DNA of 39,421 nt from a virus. The notes beneath the pieces were generated by a model. The model did no database searches. It was not told the DNA's origin and saw only the letters and a list, made by a program, of their open reading frames with translations. The DNA lies in the IMG/VR virus record IMGVR_UViG_3300002483_000017, positions 13,321 through 52,741 of that record. One strand, 5' to 3'. Positions 7,769 to 14,545 of this stretch are shown piece after piece. The position numbers and the translations under genes are program-made. The first letter of the stretch is position 1, and each line of letters begins with the position of its first letter.

Positions 7769-7930
7769 ATGGCAAAGAATAAAATGCCGCCCCAACTCCT
7801 GGAGCACTTTAAAAAGAAAAATGAATCCAAGAAGGGCAAAGATGCAGAAGAATCTGCAGAAAAAGGGTTAAAGGCAGCTAAAGCAGCTAAAAAACATAAA
7901 GATAAAAAAGAAGACAAAGATAAGAAGTAA
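7769..7930 (+). CDS. Tiny lysine-rich protein (53 aa)
   Basis: An ATG at 7769, one base after the preceding stop, opens a 53-residue frame ending TAA at 7928-7930. It begins MAKNKMPPQLLEHFKKKN and becomes almost entirely Lys/Ala/Asp/Glu (KGLKAAKAAKKHKDKKEDK). The opening, P-P-x-L-L-x-x-F-K-x-K, resembles short proteins I recall beside terminase genes in marine phages. It fills the space before the terminase and is probably a charged helix. Function unknown. Confidence 0.6.
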   Translation: MAKNKMPPQLLEHFKKKNESKKGKDAEESAEKGLKAAKAAKKHKDKKEDKDKK

Positions 7931-7960
7931 GGTACTATTTAAGTAACAAGAGGTTAAATA

Positions 7961-9487
7961 GTGCCTTCTCATCTTCATCTAGCTTACCGACGTAACGCAC
8001 AGGCTGCTGCGAAAAAACATAAAGTTCGTAAAAGCAGTAAAGAAGAGTTATTTGAGAAAGCTAGAGAAGATTTTGGTTTTTTTTGTTCTTATGTAGCCGA
8101 TAAACCTCCAGCAGAACACCATAAAGAATGGCATAAACAACTTGTAACAAATAATGATAGCTCTTGCCTTTTAAAAATTGCCGGTCCCAATATTGATTTA
8201 CTTGGTCCTAGAGGATCAGCTAAATCTACAGTACTTGGTTTATTTACTGCTTGGGCTATTGGTATTCATACACAAGCAAAAAAACCATTACAAATTCTTT
8301 ATTTGAGTTATACGGTTGACATTGCAAGATCTAAATCAGCAACAATCAAACGAATTATTGAATCAAAAAAATATCAAGAGGTATTCCCTACCGTTAAGTT
8401 GCTCAAAAACGTTACAAGTAATGAATACTGGTCTATCGACCATAAATTTGCTGGTATTGATACAACAGGTGAAGAACAGTTTACTTTATGTGCCGCAGGA
8501 CTCAAGGGTTCTGTGACTTCAAAACGTTCTCAACTTGTGATAATTGATGACCCAATAAAATCTGCTTCAGATATTGGCAACCCAGACATCCGCAAGATGA
8601 TGCAGGATAACTGGAACGCCGTGATTGCTCCAACGATGTTTGAAGGAGGTCGTGCGATTTGTCTTGGTACACGCTTCCGTCATGATGACATTCATTCGAC
8701 CACGTTCTGTCCAAATAATAACTGGATGCAGATTGTCCTTTCTGCCATTTTAAATAATGACGTAACGGGCGAAGAGGAGTCATATTGGCCTGCAATGTGG
8801 TCCTTAGATTATCTAAAAGAGAAGAAGAGGCAAGCCCCTATTGCTTTTTCTTTTCAATATATGAATCAAATTGTCAGGCAAAATGAGCTGTCCCTGGCAC
8901 CAGAGTTACTAGTAAAAGCAGAAATTGCAACCGAATTTGACACACTTGGTATTGGAGTTGACCTTTCTGCAGGTACCAAAGAGAAAAATGACTATACCGT
9001 CATGGTTCTTGGTGGGCGAATTGGCGATAAAATCCATATTATTGATTACAGAAGGTTACGTGTTATGGGTAACCTAGAAAAATTAGATGCATTAAAAGAG
9101 CTTCTTAATGACTGGTCAGTCATTGGTTGTCAAGAAGATGGTACATATTTTCCAACATATTCAACGTGTGATATTTGGTCAGAAGCTGTGCAATACCAGG
9201 CTTCTTTAGAAGCTGACTTCAAACGTATTTGTTTAAATAATGAGGGTTTGTATAATTTAATTTGGCATCCTGTCAAAGGCTTCAGAGCAGATAAACTTGC
9301 ACGTTTTCGTGGAATCATGGGAATGTTTGAAGACCGTAAAATAGTATTTAACAGATACCGAAACTTTACGACAATGTTTGAAGAGCTTACAAATTTTGGC
9401 GTTAGCTCTCATGATGACTGTGTTGATGCATTGGTATGGCTTATTACAGGATTAACTCGCAAAGGAAAACTCCAGTTGGATTACTAA
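7961..9487 (+). CDS. terL: Terminase large subunit
   Basis: This is the 508-residue packaging motor. It uses ATP to drive DNA through the portal and cuts the concatemer. A GTG start follows AGAGG at a good distance. The ATPase part shows Walker A GPRGSAKST at residues 82-90 and Walker B LVIIDD at 192-197. The RNase H-like nuclease part shows an acidic residue at D334 (GVDLSAG) and the C-terminal acidic pair in SHDDCVDALVW, with D485/D486 and D489 as candidate metal ligands. Length and motif order fit the phage family well. It sits upstream of the portal, separated by a run of small genes, and overlaps the next gene by one base. Confidence 0.95.
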   Translation: MPSHLHLAYRRNAQAAAKKHKVRKSSKEELFEKAREDFGFFCSYVADKPPAEHHKEWHKQLVTNNDSSCLLKIAGPNIDLLGPRGSAKSTVLGLFTAWAIGIHTQAKKPLQILYLSYTVDIARSKSATIKRIIESKKYQEVFPTVKLLKNVTSNEYWSIDHKFAGIDTTGEEQFTLCAAGLKGSVTSKRSQLVIIDDPIKSASDIGNPDIRKMMQDNWNAVIAPTMFEGGRAICLGTRFRHDDIHSTTFCPNNNWMQIVLSAILNNDVTGEEESYWPAMWSLDYLKEKKRQAPIAFSFQYMNQIVRQNELSLAPELLVKAEIATEFDTLGIGVDLSAGTKEKNDYTVMVLGGRIGDKIHIIDYRRLRVMGNLEKLDALKELLNDWSVIGCQEDGTYFPTYSTCDIWSEAVQYQASLEADFKRICLNNEGLYNLIWHPVKGFRADKLARFRGIMGMFEDRKIVFNRYRNFTTMFEELTNFGVSSHDDCVDALVWLITGLTRKGKLQLDY

Positions 9488-9711
9488 TGGAACAACTCGT
9501 AGCTTTAGGTATTGCAGCTGTCTCTGGTGGCGGTTGGTTTATTAGTAAAGTCTTTGGTCGAATGCGTAGCCTAGAAGATCGCATTGATCGACTACCCCTT
9601 GAATACGTTTTAAAACAAGATTATATACGAGAGATGGAAAGAATGAATGATGAGTTTAGTGAAATTAATAATAAACTTGATAAACTTGTGGAAAAGATCC
9701 TTTCCAAATGA
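9487..9711 (+). CDS. Small protein with N-terminal hydrophobic segment and coiled coil (holin/spanin-like layout)
   Basis: The frame extends upstream into the terminase gene, but the natural start is the ATG at 9487, overlapping the terminase stop (TAATG). The 74-residue product has a hydrophobic N-terminus (residues 3-20, QLVALGIAAVSGGGWFIS) and then a charged helix likely to be a coiled coil (MNDEFSEINNKLDKLVEKIL). One membrane segment plus a coiled coil recalls small phage membrane proteins, including some holin-like ones, but there is no family signature. A membrane or virion-attached role is inferred. Confidence 0.65.
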   Translation: MEQLVALGIAAVSGGGWFISKVFGRMRSLEDRIDRLPLEYVLKQDYIREMERMNDEFSEINNKLDKLVEKILSK

Positions 9712-9887
9712 GTTACTTTATTGAAGTTGAAGAACTAGAAAATGGTGATTTATACGTTCAAATTCCAGAAGAAGTCATTGAAACCCTAGGTTGGGAACCT
9801 GAAACTTTATTAACTTGGGATATAAAAGGTGATGGAATTATTATTCAACGTTTAAATGGTGAAGGAGGCTTTGAACCTTTAGAATAA
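9708..9887 (+). CDS. AbrB/MazE-like swapped-hairpin protein (59 aa)
   Basis: The ATG at 9708 overlaps the previous stop (ATGA). The 59 residues alternate short beta strands with one helix: LYVQIPEEVIETLGWEPE, then LLTWDIKGDGIIIQRL. The pattern V-x-I-P-x-x-x-x-x-x-L-G-W, then L-x-W-x-x-x-G-x-x-I-I-x-x, is the form of SpoVT/AbrB (MazE-type) DNA-binding domains, which dimerise to bind operators. No toxin gene lies next to it, so a transcription regulator is more likely than an antitoxin. I recall similar small proteins near packaging genes in other cyanophages. Confidence 0.55.
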   Translation: MSYFIEVEELENGDLYVQIPEEVIETLGWEPETLLTWDIKGDGIIIQRLNGEGGFEPLE

Positions 9888-9905
9888 TAAAAAGTTTTAA
9901 ATTAG

Positions 9906-10271
9906 ATGAATAATTTAGTAGCTCAACAACAAGGATATTCTTTTCCTATGGATGAAATACCCAGGACATATTATCCAGGCCGTGGTTTTTTAACTGATCA
10001 AGAAGCTTATCCAGAGAATCCTTTTTACCGTGCTCCTCGTTATAGCGGAGGATTAAACATCCCTGGTGCTCCAGGAAACATACAAACGCTTCCTTATATA
10101 ACTGCTACACCTAGCTTTGAAATTCCAGGGGGTCAGTCTCCTTATCGCTTTGGTCCATATTTGCCTTATCGAGGAGAAGAAAAAAGAGAAGAAGAAATGC
10201 AATTTATTCCACTTCCTCTTCAGCAAGCGCAAGGTTTACCCATGGGCTTTCAAAATAAATATGTAAGCTAA
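9906..10271 (+). CDS. Pro/Gly/Tyr-rich hypothetical protein
   Basis: This 121-residue protein is rich in Pro, Gly, Tyr and Phe throughout (RTYYPGRGFLTDQEAYPENP and later SPYRFGPYLPYRGEE), with no hydrophobic segment or catalytic motif. It is probably extended or disordered. Its stop shares a base with the next ATG (TAATG), so the two genes are likely co-translated. Such Pro/Tyr-rich proteins are often minor virion components, but this is a guess from composition. Confidence 0.6.
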   Translation: MNNLVAQQQGYSFPMDEIPRTYYPGRGFLTDQEAYPENPFYRAPRYSGGLNIPGAPGNIQTLPYITATPSFEIPGGQSPYRFGPYLPYRGEEKREEEMQFIPLPLQQAQGLPMGFQNKYVS

Positions 10272-10558
10272 TGGCACAAGACGATTCCAAATATACAAAA
10301 CCAGGACTGCGCGAATCAATTAAAAAGCGCATCACCGCTGGTAGTAAAGGTGGTAAGCCTGGTCAGTGGTCTGCTCGGAAAGCACAAATGGTTGCTGCTG
10401 AATACAAGAAGAAAGGTGGCGGTTATAAAGGTGGTGAAGGTAAAAAACAAAAATCTTTGAAAAAATGGGGTAAAGAAGATTGGCAAACTAAAGACCAATA
10501 TGAGAAAAGTAAAAAAGCTGCTACTGCAGCCAAGAAAGCTAAGGAGAAAAACTCATGA
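10271..10558 (+). CDS. Basic protein resembling the N-terminal half of DUF5872-type proteins
   Basis: This 95-residue, Lys/Gly-rich protein contains LRESIKKRITAGSKGGKPGQ followed by WSARKAQMVAAEYKKKGGGY and KKQKSLKKWGKEDWQTK. I recall this block (R-I-x-A-G-S-K-G-G-K-P-G-Q-W-S-A-R-K-A-Q) as the hallmark of a family often labelled DUF5872, found in algal giant viruses, marine phages and environmental bacteria. There it is followed by a second block, R-Y-L-P-K-K-A, which here appears in a separate gene at 11058. The molecular role is unknown; the charge suggests nucleic-acid binding. It overlaps its neighbours at both ends by a few bases. Confidence 0.7.
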   Translation: MAQDDSKYTKPGLRESIKKRITAGSKGGKPGQWSARKAQMVAAEYKKKGGGYKGGEGKKQKSLKKWGKEDWQTKDQYEKSKKAATAAKKAKEKNS

Positions 10559-10761
10559 GAATAGCAGGTAAATATAATAATTACACACCCGAAATTTTTC
10601 CAGATCAAAAATTAATGCATTCTCTTGCGCGGCAAACCAACAACGCTGAACTTCAAAAAGCTTTATTAGATTTTCAATATCCTTTTGCGGTATCCCAATT
10701 AAAAAATAGCGGTTACTCTCCTCAGGTTGTCAATGAAATTTTAAAAATTACTAAACCTTGA
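10555..10761 (+). CDS. Small hypothetical protein
   Basis: This 68-residue frame starts at an ATG overlapping the previous stop (ATGA). The sequence is mixed and probably helical (LMHSLARQTNNAELQKALLD), ending QVVNEILKITKP. There is no hydrophobic segment, cysteine motif or recognised domain. Tight spacing within the run of tiny genes between terminase and portal supports expression. Function unknown. Confidence 0.6.
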   Translation: MRIAGKYNNYTPEIFPDQKLMHSLARQTNNAELQKALLDFQYPFAVSQLKNSGYSPQVVNEILKITKP

Positions 10762-10766
10762 TCATC

Positions 10767-10886
10767 ATGAAAAAACAAGTTAAAGACTTACAAAAAATTT
10801 CTAAACAGCTAAAAGGCAGTGCAAAGATGCACGCTAGCCAAGCCAAAAAACTTGACAAGCTTGCTGGTAAATACATGAATAAATAA
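10767..10886 (+). CDS. Tiny basic helical protein (39 aa)
   Basis: An ATG at 10767, five bases after the previous stop, encodes 39 residues (MKKQVKDLQKISKQLKGSAK then MHASQAKKLDKLAGKYMNK). The regular Lys/Leu spacing predicts an amphipathic helix. The stop overlaps the next ATG by one base. It is supported by tight spacing on both sides. Nothing more can be said about function. Confidence 0.5.
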   Translation: MKKQVKDLQKISKQLKGSAKMHASQAKKLDKLAGKYMNK

Positions 10887-11056
10887 TGGAAGTATTGCTT
10901 GCCTGGATGATGAGTTGTTCCCAGTATCATGGAGCTATTGAACGTTTGTATGATGATCCGTTTTTTCAAAGACCAGAGAATCATCAACAACGTCAAAATA
11001 TACATGAAGTTTTTAAAACAAAAACATGGCCTGAGTGCTTAGAAACGGAAACTTAA
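10886..11056 (+). CDS. Small hypothetical protein (56 aa)
   Basis: The ATG at 10886 overlaps the preceding stop (TAATG) and the frame ends with TAA at 11054-11056, one base before the next ATG. It begins MEVLLAWMMSCSQYHGAIER, with a short hydrophobic helix, then becomes polar and charged. I recall similar short proteins in cyanophage packaging regions but know of no function. The opposite-strand frame at 10751-11005 is treated as a shadow. Confidence 0.55.
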   Translation: MEVLLAWMMSCSQYHGAIERLYDDPFFQRPENHQQRQNIHEVFKTKTWPECLETET

Positions 11057-11057
11057 A

Positions 11058-11267
11058 ATGGCAGATAAAGCAATTCAAAAAGACGGTACGACTAAACGTT
11101 ATCTTCCTAAGAAAGCATGGGCCAAACTTTCTAAAGAAGAAAGGGAGGATACTGATCGGAAAAAACGAGCTGGTTCTCGTAAGGGGAAACAGTTTGTTCC
11201 TAACACAGAGAAGGCTAAAAAAGCAGGCAGAGCTGCTAGGATGTATAAACAAAAGGGTCGTAAATAG
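11058..11267 (+). CDS. Basic protein resembling the C-terminal half of DUF5872-type proteins
   Basis: This 69-residue, Lys/Arg-rich protein contains KRYLPKKAWAKLSKEER, then DRKKRAGSRKGKQFVPNT. From memory, this R-Y-L-P-K-K-A block and the K-K-G-K-Q-F-V end form the second half of the family whose first half is encoded at 10271. Here the two halves are separate genes about 500 bases apart with three tiny genes between them. A longer competing frame (11035-11271) covers the same bases but lacks such resemblance. The product may bind nucleic acid; function unknown. Confidence 0.65.
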   Translation: MADKAIQKDGTTKRYLPKKAWAKLSKEEREDTDRKKRAGSRKGKQFVPNTEKAKKAGRAARMYKQKGRK

Positions 11268-11271
11268 TTAA

Positions 11272-13617
11272 ATGTCTGACGCTAAGTCTCGTCTTAAGGA
11301 AATTATTGATTCTTACATCGATCGAGATGGAAGTTCTAATGTAGATACGGGAATTGTTGCGTCTCATATCGCTCAAATGAAACTCTTTGGTATTCGCCAA
11401 GGAGTTGAGTTCTTTCCGTCACAAGACAACTTTGGTGCACAACGCAAAGATTTTATCGATAAAGTTGTCAAATATAACAAACTAGATACTCGCCTTGATT
11501 CAATATGGGACTATTTCCTATGTGATGGAAAAGGACTGTTTTATATCCGGCCTACTGAAAATAATTATCGTCTCTATTATTTTCGTAATCATGAGTATCG
11601 CTCTTATTACAATGTCGATGGTGAACTAGAAGAGGTTGTCATTATTTACAGCTATAAAGTCAAAAAACCTAATACAGGTTTTCAAGATATTGGTACGTAC
11701 AATTTAACTGGTGATCCAAACCAAACACCAGGACAAAAGAAATATATTCGTCTTTCAATTAAAGCAAACGTTATTGAAGAGACTCATTCAGACGGAGAAA
11801 TTTCGTTTGAAAATGCAATGGGACAAGTCCCTGGTAAAACTGAAAAGTTTACCAATGCACTTCGTTTTATTCCTTGCGTAGAAATTTTCAATAATCCGAA
11901 AGGGTTCTCTATGGAAGGCAGTGGAGAGTTTGATGCTTTAGCAAATCATATTGTTATCCATGATGGTTTAGTTAATAACATGCGAAAGAACTTACAGTTC
12001 TTTGGTAATCCAACCTTATTATCATCCAGGCCTAAAACTGACTTGATGGAGTCAGGTGGTGATGGAGCAGCACAACGTCCTTCTATTGCAGCCAATTCAG
12101 GCTTTACTAGTCCCCTTGGATTAAGTCGTTCAACGTTTAAACAAGATCCAGTCAGCCGTGGTGTTGATGGGCAAATTAGAGTCCCAAGAGTGATTGCGAA
12201 TCTGGAGCCAAATGATCGAGTTGGTTATATTGTTCCGGATGCAATTTCCGGTGATCAAAATGCATTTGTGCGGCAATACCGAGAAGAAATCCGAACATCA
12301 TTAGGTGGTGTAGACGAATTATCAATTTCAGCAGGTGTTACTGCTACAGAATATAAATCATTATTTGGTCGTGTCTCAGCGACAGCCAAAAAGAAAGCTA
12401 ATGCTATTTATACGCATGGTTTATGTCGTTGCCTTGAATTAATTATTTTCCAAGAAGAACAGTTATTTAAAGATACGCTTGCAGCTGCTGCACAATTTGA
12501 AAAACCAGTGCCCCCTGGACCAGAAGCAACACCAGAAGAAGAGGCTGGTTATCAACAAGCTATGGCTGAATTTGACAGCCGCATGAAACAACTTATGATG
12601 GCTTGTGTCAAAGCACAAATGATTCCACCAGGGGTTAAAGGCTTAATTCCTGATGGAGATATCACAATGCTTTGGCGTTGGTTAGGTCCTGTTTATGAGG
12701 ATTCAACACAAGATATCCTGAACAATTCAATTGTTGTAAGAAACTTACAAGAATTAGGAGTTGATAGCATAGAAGCACTGAAATATCTTTTCCCATCAAA
12801 AACCGATGAGGAAAGAGCGGAAATGCTCTCGGGCTTCCCGTTCAGGATGGTCAACGAATTACAGGGAGCTTATTCCCAGTTTTCTCGTTTAGTGGGGGGA
12901 ATGATGCAGACCCCTCACCCACAAGCACCGGATTTACCTATGGCGGCAGATCCACGTTTGGACTTAACTCCCTATCTGTATCGAACCTTAGAAGCATTAC
13001 AAAAGGAGATGAGTTATGCAGGACGCTACCGTCCAATCGATCCCACAGACGAGCCAACCCGCAGTGGCTCCGAGCAGTTACGTGGCGGCAGCACCGGCAG
13101 CACCGGCAGCTCCAGCCCCGGCCCAAGTGGGAACTCTTTACCCCCAGGCGGTTCCCCAGGCCGCACCTCAGGGGACTACCAGTTACCAATCCGCCCCGTC
13201 AACATTCGTCCCCCCATCCCAGGGTTCGGACCAAATGCAGGGCAATCCATGGGAGTCGGCATTCAACAAGGTGGTGAACCTGTTGGGCAGCCCGGTGCAA
13301 TCCCCGTTCCAGGGTCAACCATCCTCTCCGACTCAATACAGCCCGGCGAATTACGGAGTACCACAAGCCCCGGCACAAACCTCGGCACCATCGGCTCAGC
13401 CGACCTGGCAAACAAACCAGACATCATCCAACAACTCTTCCCCAACCTCCTCGATCAACTCCTTAGAGGACGTGGCGAATCTGCTGGAGTGGAGTCCGGA
13501 AAGCCGGATGGTGGTAGCAAACTACGGAACCGAGGCACCGGCAATTCTGAATCAGTACGCCCTAAATCTGGAAGGGATGCTGGACAGCGCCGTCGCGTGG
13601 GGAGAAAGGGCAACTAA
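11272..13617 (+). CDS. Portal (head-tail connector) protein with a long C-terminal tail overlapping the scaffold gene
   Basis: This 781-residue protein lies between terminase and capsid genes in the canonical portal position. Portals form the twelve-subunit ring through which DNA is packaged. Residues 1-580 have the mixed alpha/beta composition of portals, including SIWDYFLCDGKGLFYIRP near residue 75 and ELSISAGVTATEYKSLFGR near 355. The frame stays open for another 200 residues (582-781), Gly/Ser/Pro-rich and basic at the very end. Those bases (13016-13617) also encode the scaffold N-terminus in another frame. Typical portals are shorter than 781, so the tail may be accidental read-through or real overprinting. 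Family assigned mainly by position, size and neighbours. Confidence 0.72.
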   Translation: MSDAKSRLKEIIDSYIDRDGSSNVDTGIVASHIAQMKLFGIRQGVEFFPSQDNFGAQRKDFIDKVVKYNKLDTRLDSIWDYFLCDGKGLFYIRPTENNYRLYYFRNHEYRSYYNVDGELEEVVIIYSYKVKKPNTGFQDIGTYNLTGDPNQTPGQKKYIRLSIKANVIEETHSDGEISFENAMGQVPGKTEKFTNALRFIPCVEIFNNPKGFSMEGSGEFDALANHIVIHDGLVNNMRKNLQFFGNPTLLSSRPKTDLMESGGDGAAQRPSIAANSGFTSPLGLSRSTFKQDPVSRGVDGQIRVPRVIANLEPNDRVGYIVPDAISGDQNAFVRQYREEIRTSLGGVDELSISAGVTATEYKSLFGRVSATAKKKANAIYTHGLCRCLELIIFQEEQLFKDTLAAAAQFEKPVPPGPEATPEEEAGYQQAMAEFDSRMKQLMMACVKAQMIPPGVKGLIPDGDITMLWRWLGPVYEDSTQDILNNSIVVRNLQELGVDSIEALKYLFPSKTDEERAEMLSGFPFRMVNELQGAYSQFSRLVGGMMQTPHPQAPDLPMAADPRLDLTPYLYRTLEALQKEMSYAGRYRPIDPTDEPTRSGSEQLRGGSTGSTGSSSPGPSGNSLPPGGSPGRTSGDYQLPIRPVNIRPPIPGFGPNAGQSMGVGIQQGGEPVGQPGAIPVPGSTILSDSIQPGELRSTTSPGTNLGTIGSADLANKPDIIQQLFPNLLDQLLRGRGESAGVESGKPDGGSKLRNRGTGNSESVRPKSGRDAGQRRRVGRKGN

Positions 13618-13987
13618 TTGCTTAAAAGGTTACGCCAACTTCTCTGTTACTGAGCATAAGGAAAACCTTGCCTATAACCAGATTCTGACCAATCCTGACG
13701 TTCTGTCTGATTACACCTTGAAGTTCTTTGGTCCTGAAGGTCCGTACCCTGTGTACGAATCTGAAGCTGACCTGGAAACTCGTGGTTATCCGACCGCTCC
13801 TGTTGGACAAGCTGGCATGAATGTTGCTGGTCTGCCTGCACCTCCGGCTGCAGCTGCACCTCAACAACCTCAGGATTTCTGGGGTTCCTTTAAACAACAG
13901 ATGGATGTTGATCCCTCCCAAGCCTGGCGTTTGGTGAACCAAGCTGACCCTCGTCAGTTTGCTAACAAGCTCTTTGTCATGGAGTGA
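13016..13987 (+). CDS. Scaffolding protein (capsid assembly)
   Basis: This 323-residue protein should guide assembly of the major capsid protein and be removed from the finished head. Its start is decided by a strong AAGGAG at 13003-13008, seven bases before the ATG. Residues 1-150 are Pro/Ala/Gln/Ser-rich and disordered. The middle is acidic and helical (LEDVANLLEWSPESR). The end is a basic/helical segment (DPSQAWRLVNQADPRQFANK), the usual place for capsid binding. The order portal, scaffold, capsid is classical. Bases 13016-13617 also lie in the portal frame. The segment is markedly richer in G and C than its flanks and falls at the overlap boundaries. Confidence 0.75.
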   Translation: MQDATVQSIPQTSQPAVAPSSYVAAAPAAPAAPAPAQVGTLYPQAVPQAAPQGTTSYQSAPSTFVPPSQGSDQMQGNPWESAFNKVVNLLGSPVQSPFQGQPSSPTQYSPANYGVPQAPAQTSAPSAQPTWQTNQTSSNNSSPTSSINSLEDVANLLEWSPESRMVVANYGTEAPAILNQYALNLEGMLDSAVAWGERATNCLKGYANFSVTEHKENLAYNQILTNPDVLSDYTLKFFGPEGPYPVYESEADLETRGYPTAPVGQAGMNVAGLPAPPAAAAPQQPQDFWGSFKQQMDVDPSQAWRLVNQADPRQFANKLFVME

Positions 13988-13991
13988 TCTA

Positions 13992-14435
13992 ATGCTTCCT
14001 CTTTTGCTAGGAGCAGGAGGTGCCATTGGTGGGGCCGCTTTAGGTAGCGGCCTTGCTGGCAGGTATGCTCCTCAACTAAGAAAACAAGTTCAGTCTGCAG
14101 CAGCTAAAGGCCAAAAGAAAGCTGCTGAAGGTTTGTTTAGAGCTGCTGAATATATTCCCGGAAAGAATATGGAAGCAGGTGGTTTAGGAGGTGTTGGTCT
14201 TTTGGCACGTGATGTCCAAAAAGGTTTACGTGGAGCAGGGCAACAAGTTGCAATGCTATCAACCAATCCTTTAGGAATTGCTGCTCAATACGCACCAGCA
14301 ACAGCCGGTTTAGGTTTAGGAGCTATGGGAGGTGCAGCTTTAGGACAAGGGATGGCAATTGACCCTGAAATGCCAGGTTCAAGTAATACCCTTGGATCAC
14401 GTATGAACATGCAACAATACCCTGTAATGTATTAA
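13992..14435 (+). CDS. Ala/Gly-rich protein with N-terminal hydrophobic segment, probable minor head protein
   Basis: I start at the ATG at 13992, just after the scaffold stop, giving 147 residues; an upstream in-frame start at 13959 would overlap the scaffold. Residues 1-22 (MLPLLLGAGGAIGGAALGSG) are hydrophobic and zipper-like, and another Gly/Ala stretch lies near residue 112-130 (AGLGLGAMGGAALGQG). The centre is basic and amphipathic. The composition is like the proteins at 1176-5578, so it may be a further virion/ejection member. It lies directly upstream of the capsid gene. Confidence 0.62.
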   Translation: MLPLLLGAGGAIGGAALGSGLAGRYAPQLRKQVQSAAAKGQKKAAEGLFRAAEYIPGKNMEAGGLGGVGLLARDVQKGLRGAGQQVAMLSTNPLGIAAQYAPATAGLGLGAMGGAALGQGMAIDPEMPGSSNTLGSRMNMQQYPVMY

Positions 14436-14477
14436 TTACACCAATAAATTACAGACTGCTAAAATTTTCTTTAGATA

Positions 14478-14493
14478 GGGCAATAGAATGCCC
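14478..14493 (+). promoter_or_regulatory. Short hairpin in the capsid gene leader
   Basis: The 110-base spacer before the major capsid gene contains GGGCA (14478-14482) and TGCCC (14489-14493) around the loop ATAGAA, a 5-bp perfect stem. No T-run follows, so it is not a terminator. About 38 bases separate it from the GGAGGA ribosome site at 14531-14536. A leader hairpin could stabilise or mark the 5' end of the capsid mRNA. A TAGATA element lies just upstream. Structure is seen; function is inferred. Confidence 0.3.
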
Positions 14494-14545
14494 GAATCTT
14501 TCACCCGATTACTTAATTTTCCGAATATCTGGAGGATAAAAGAAA

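Noticed and set aside
11035-11271. 78-residue plus-strand frame over the second DUF5872-like gene
   Set aside because: It starts inside the previous gene and lacks any resemblance, whereas the alternative frame matches a known motif block.
12938-13445. Three open minus-strand frames opposite the portal tail and scaffold start
   Set aside because: They lie over a GC-rich stretch where stops are rare in all frames, their composition is Arg/Gly/Trp-rich and unnatural, and the scaffold frame has a strong ribosome site.
13622-14026. 134-residue minus-strand frame across the scaffold end
   Set aside because: It mirrors the codon structure of the scaffold gene and has no start signal or protein-like character.
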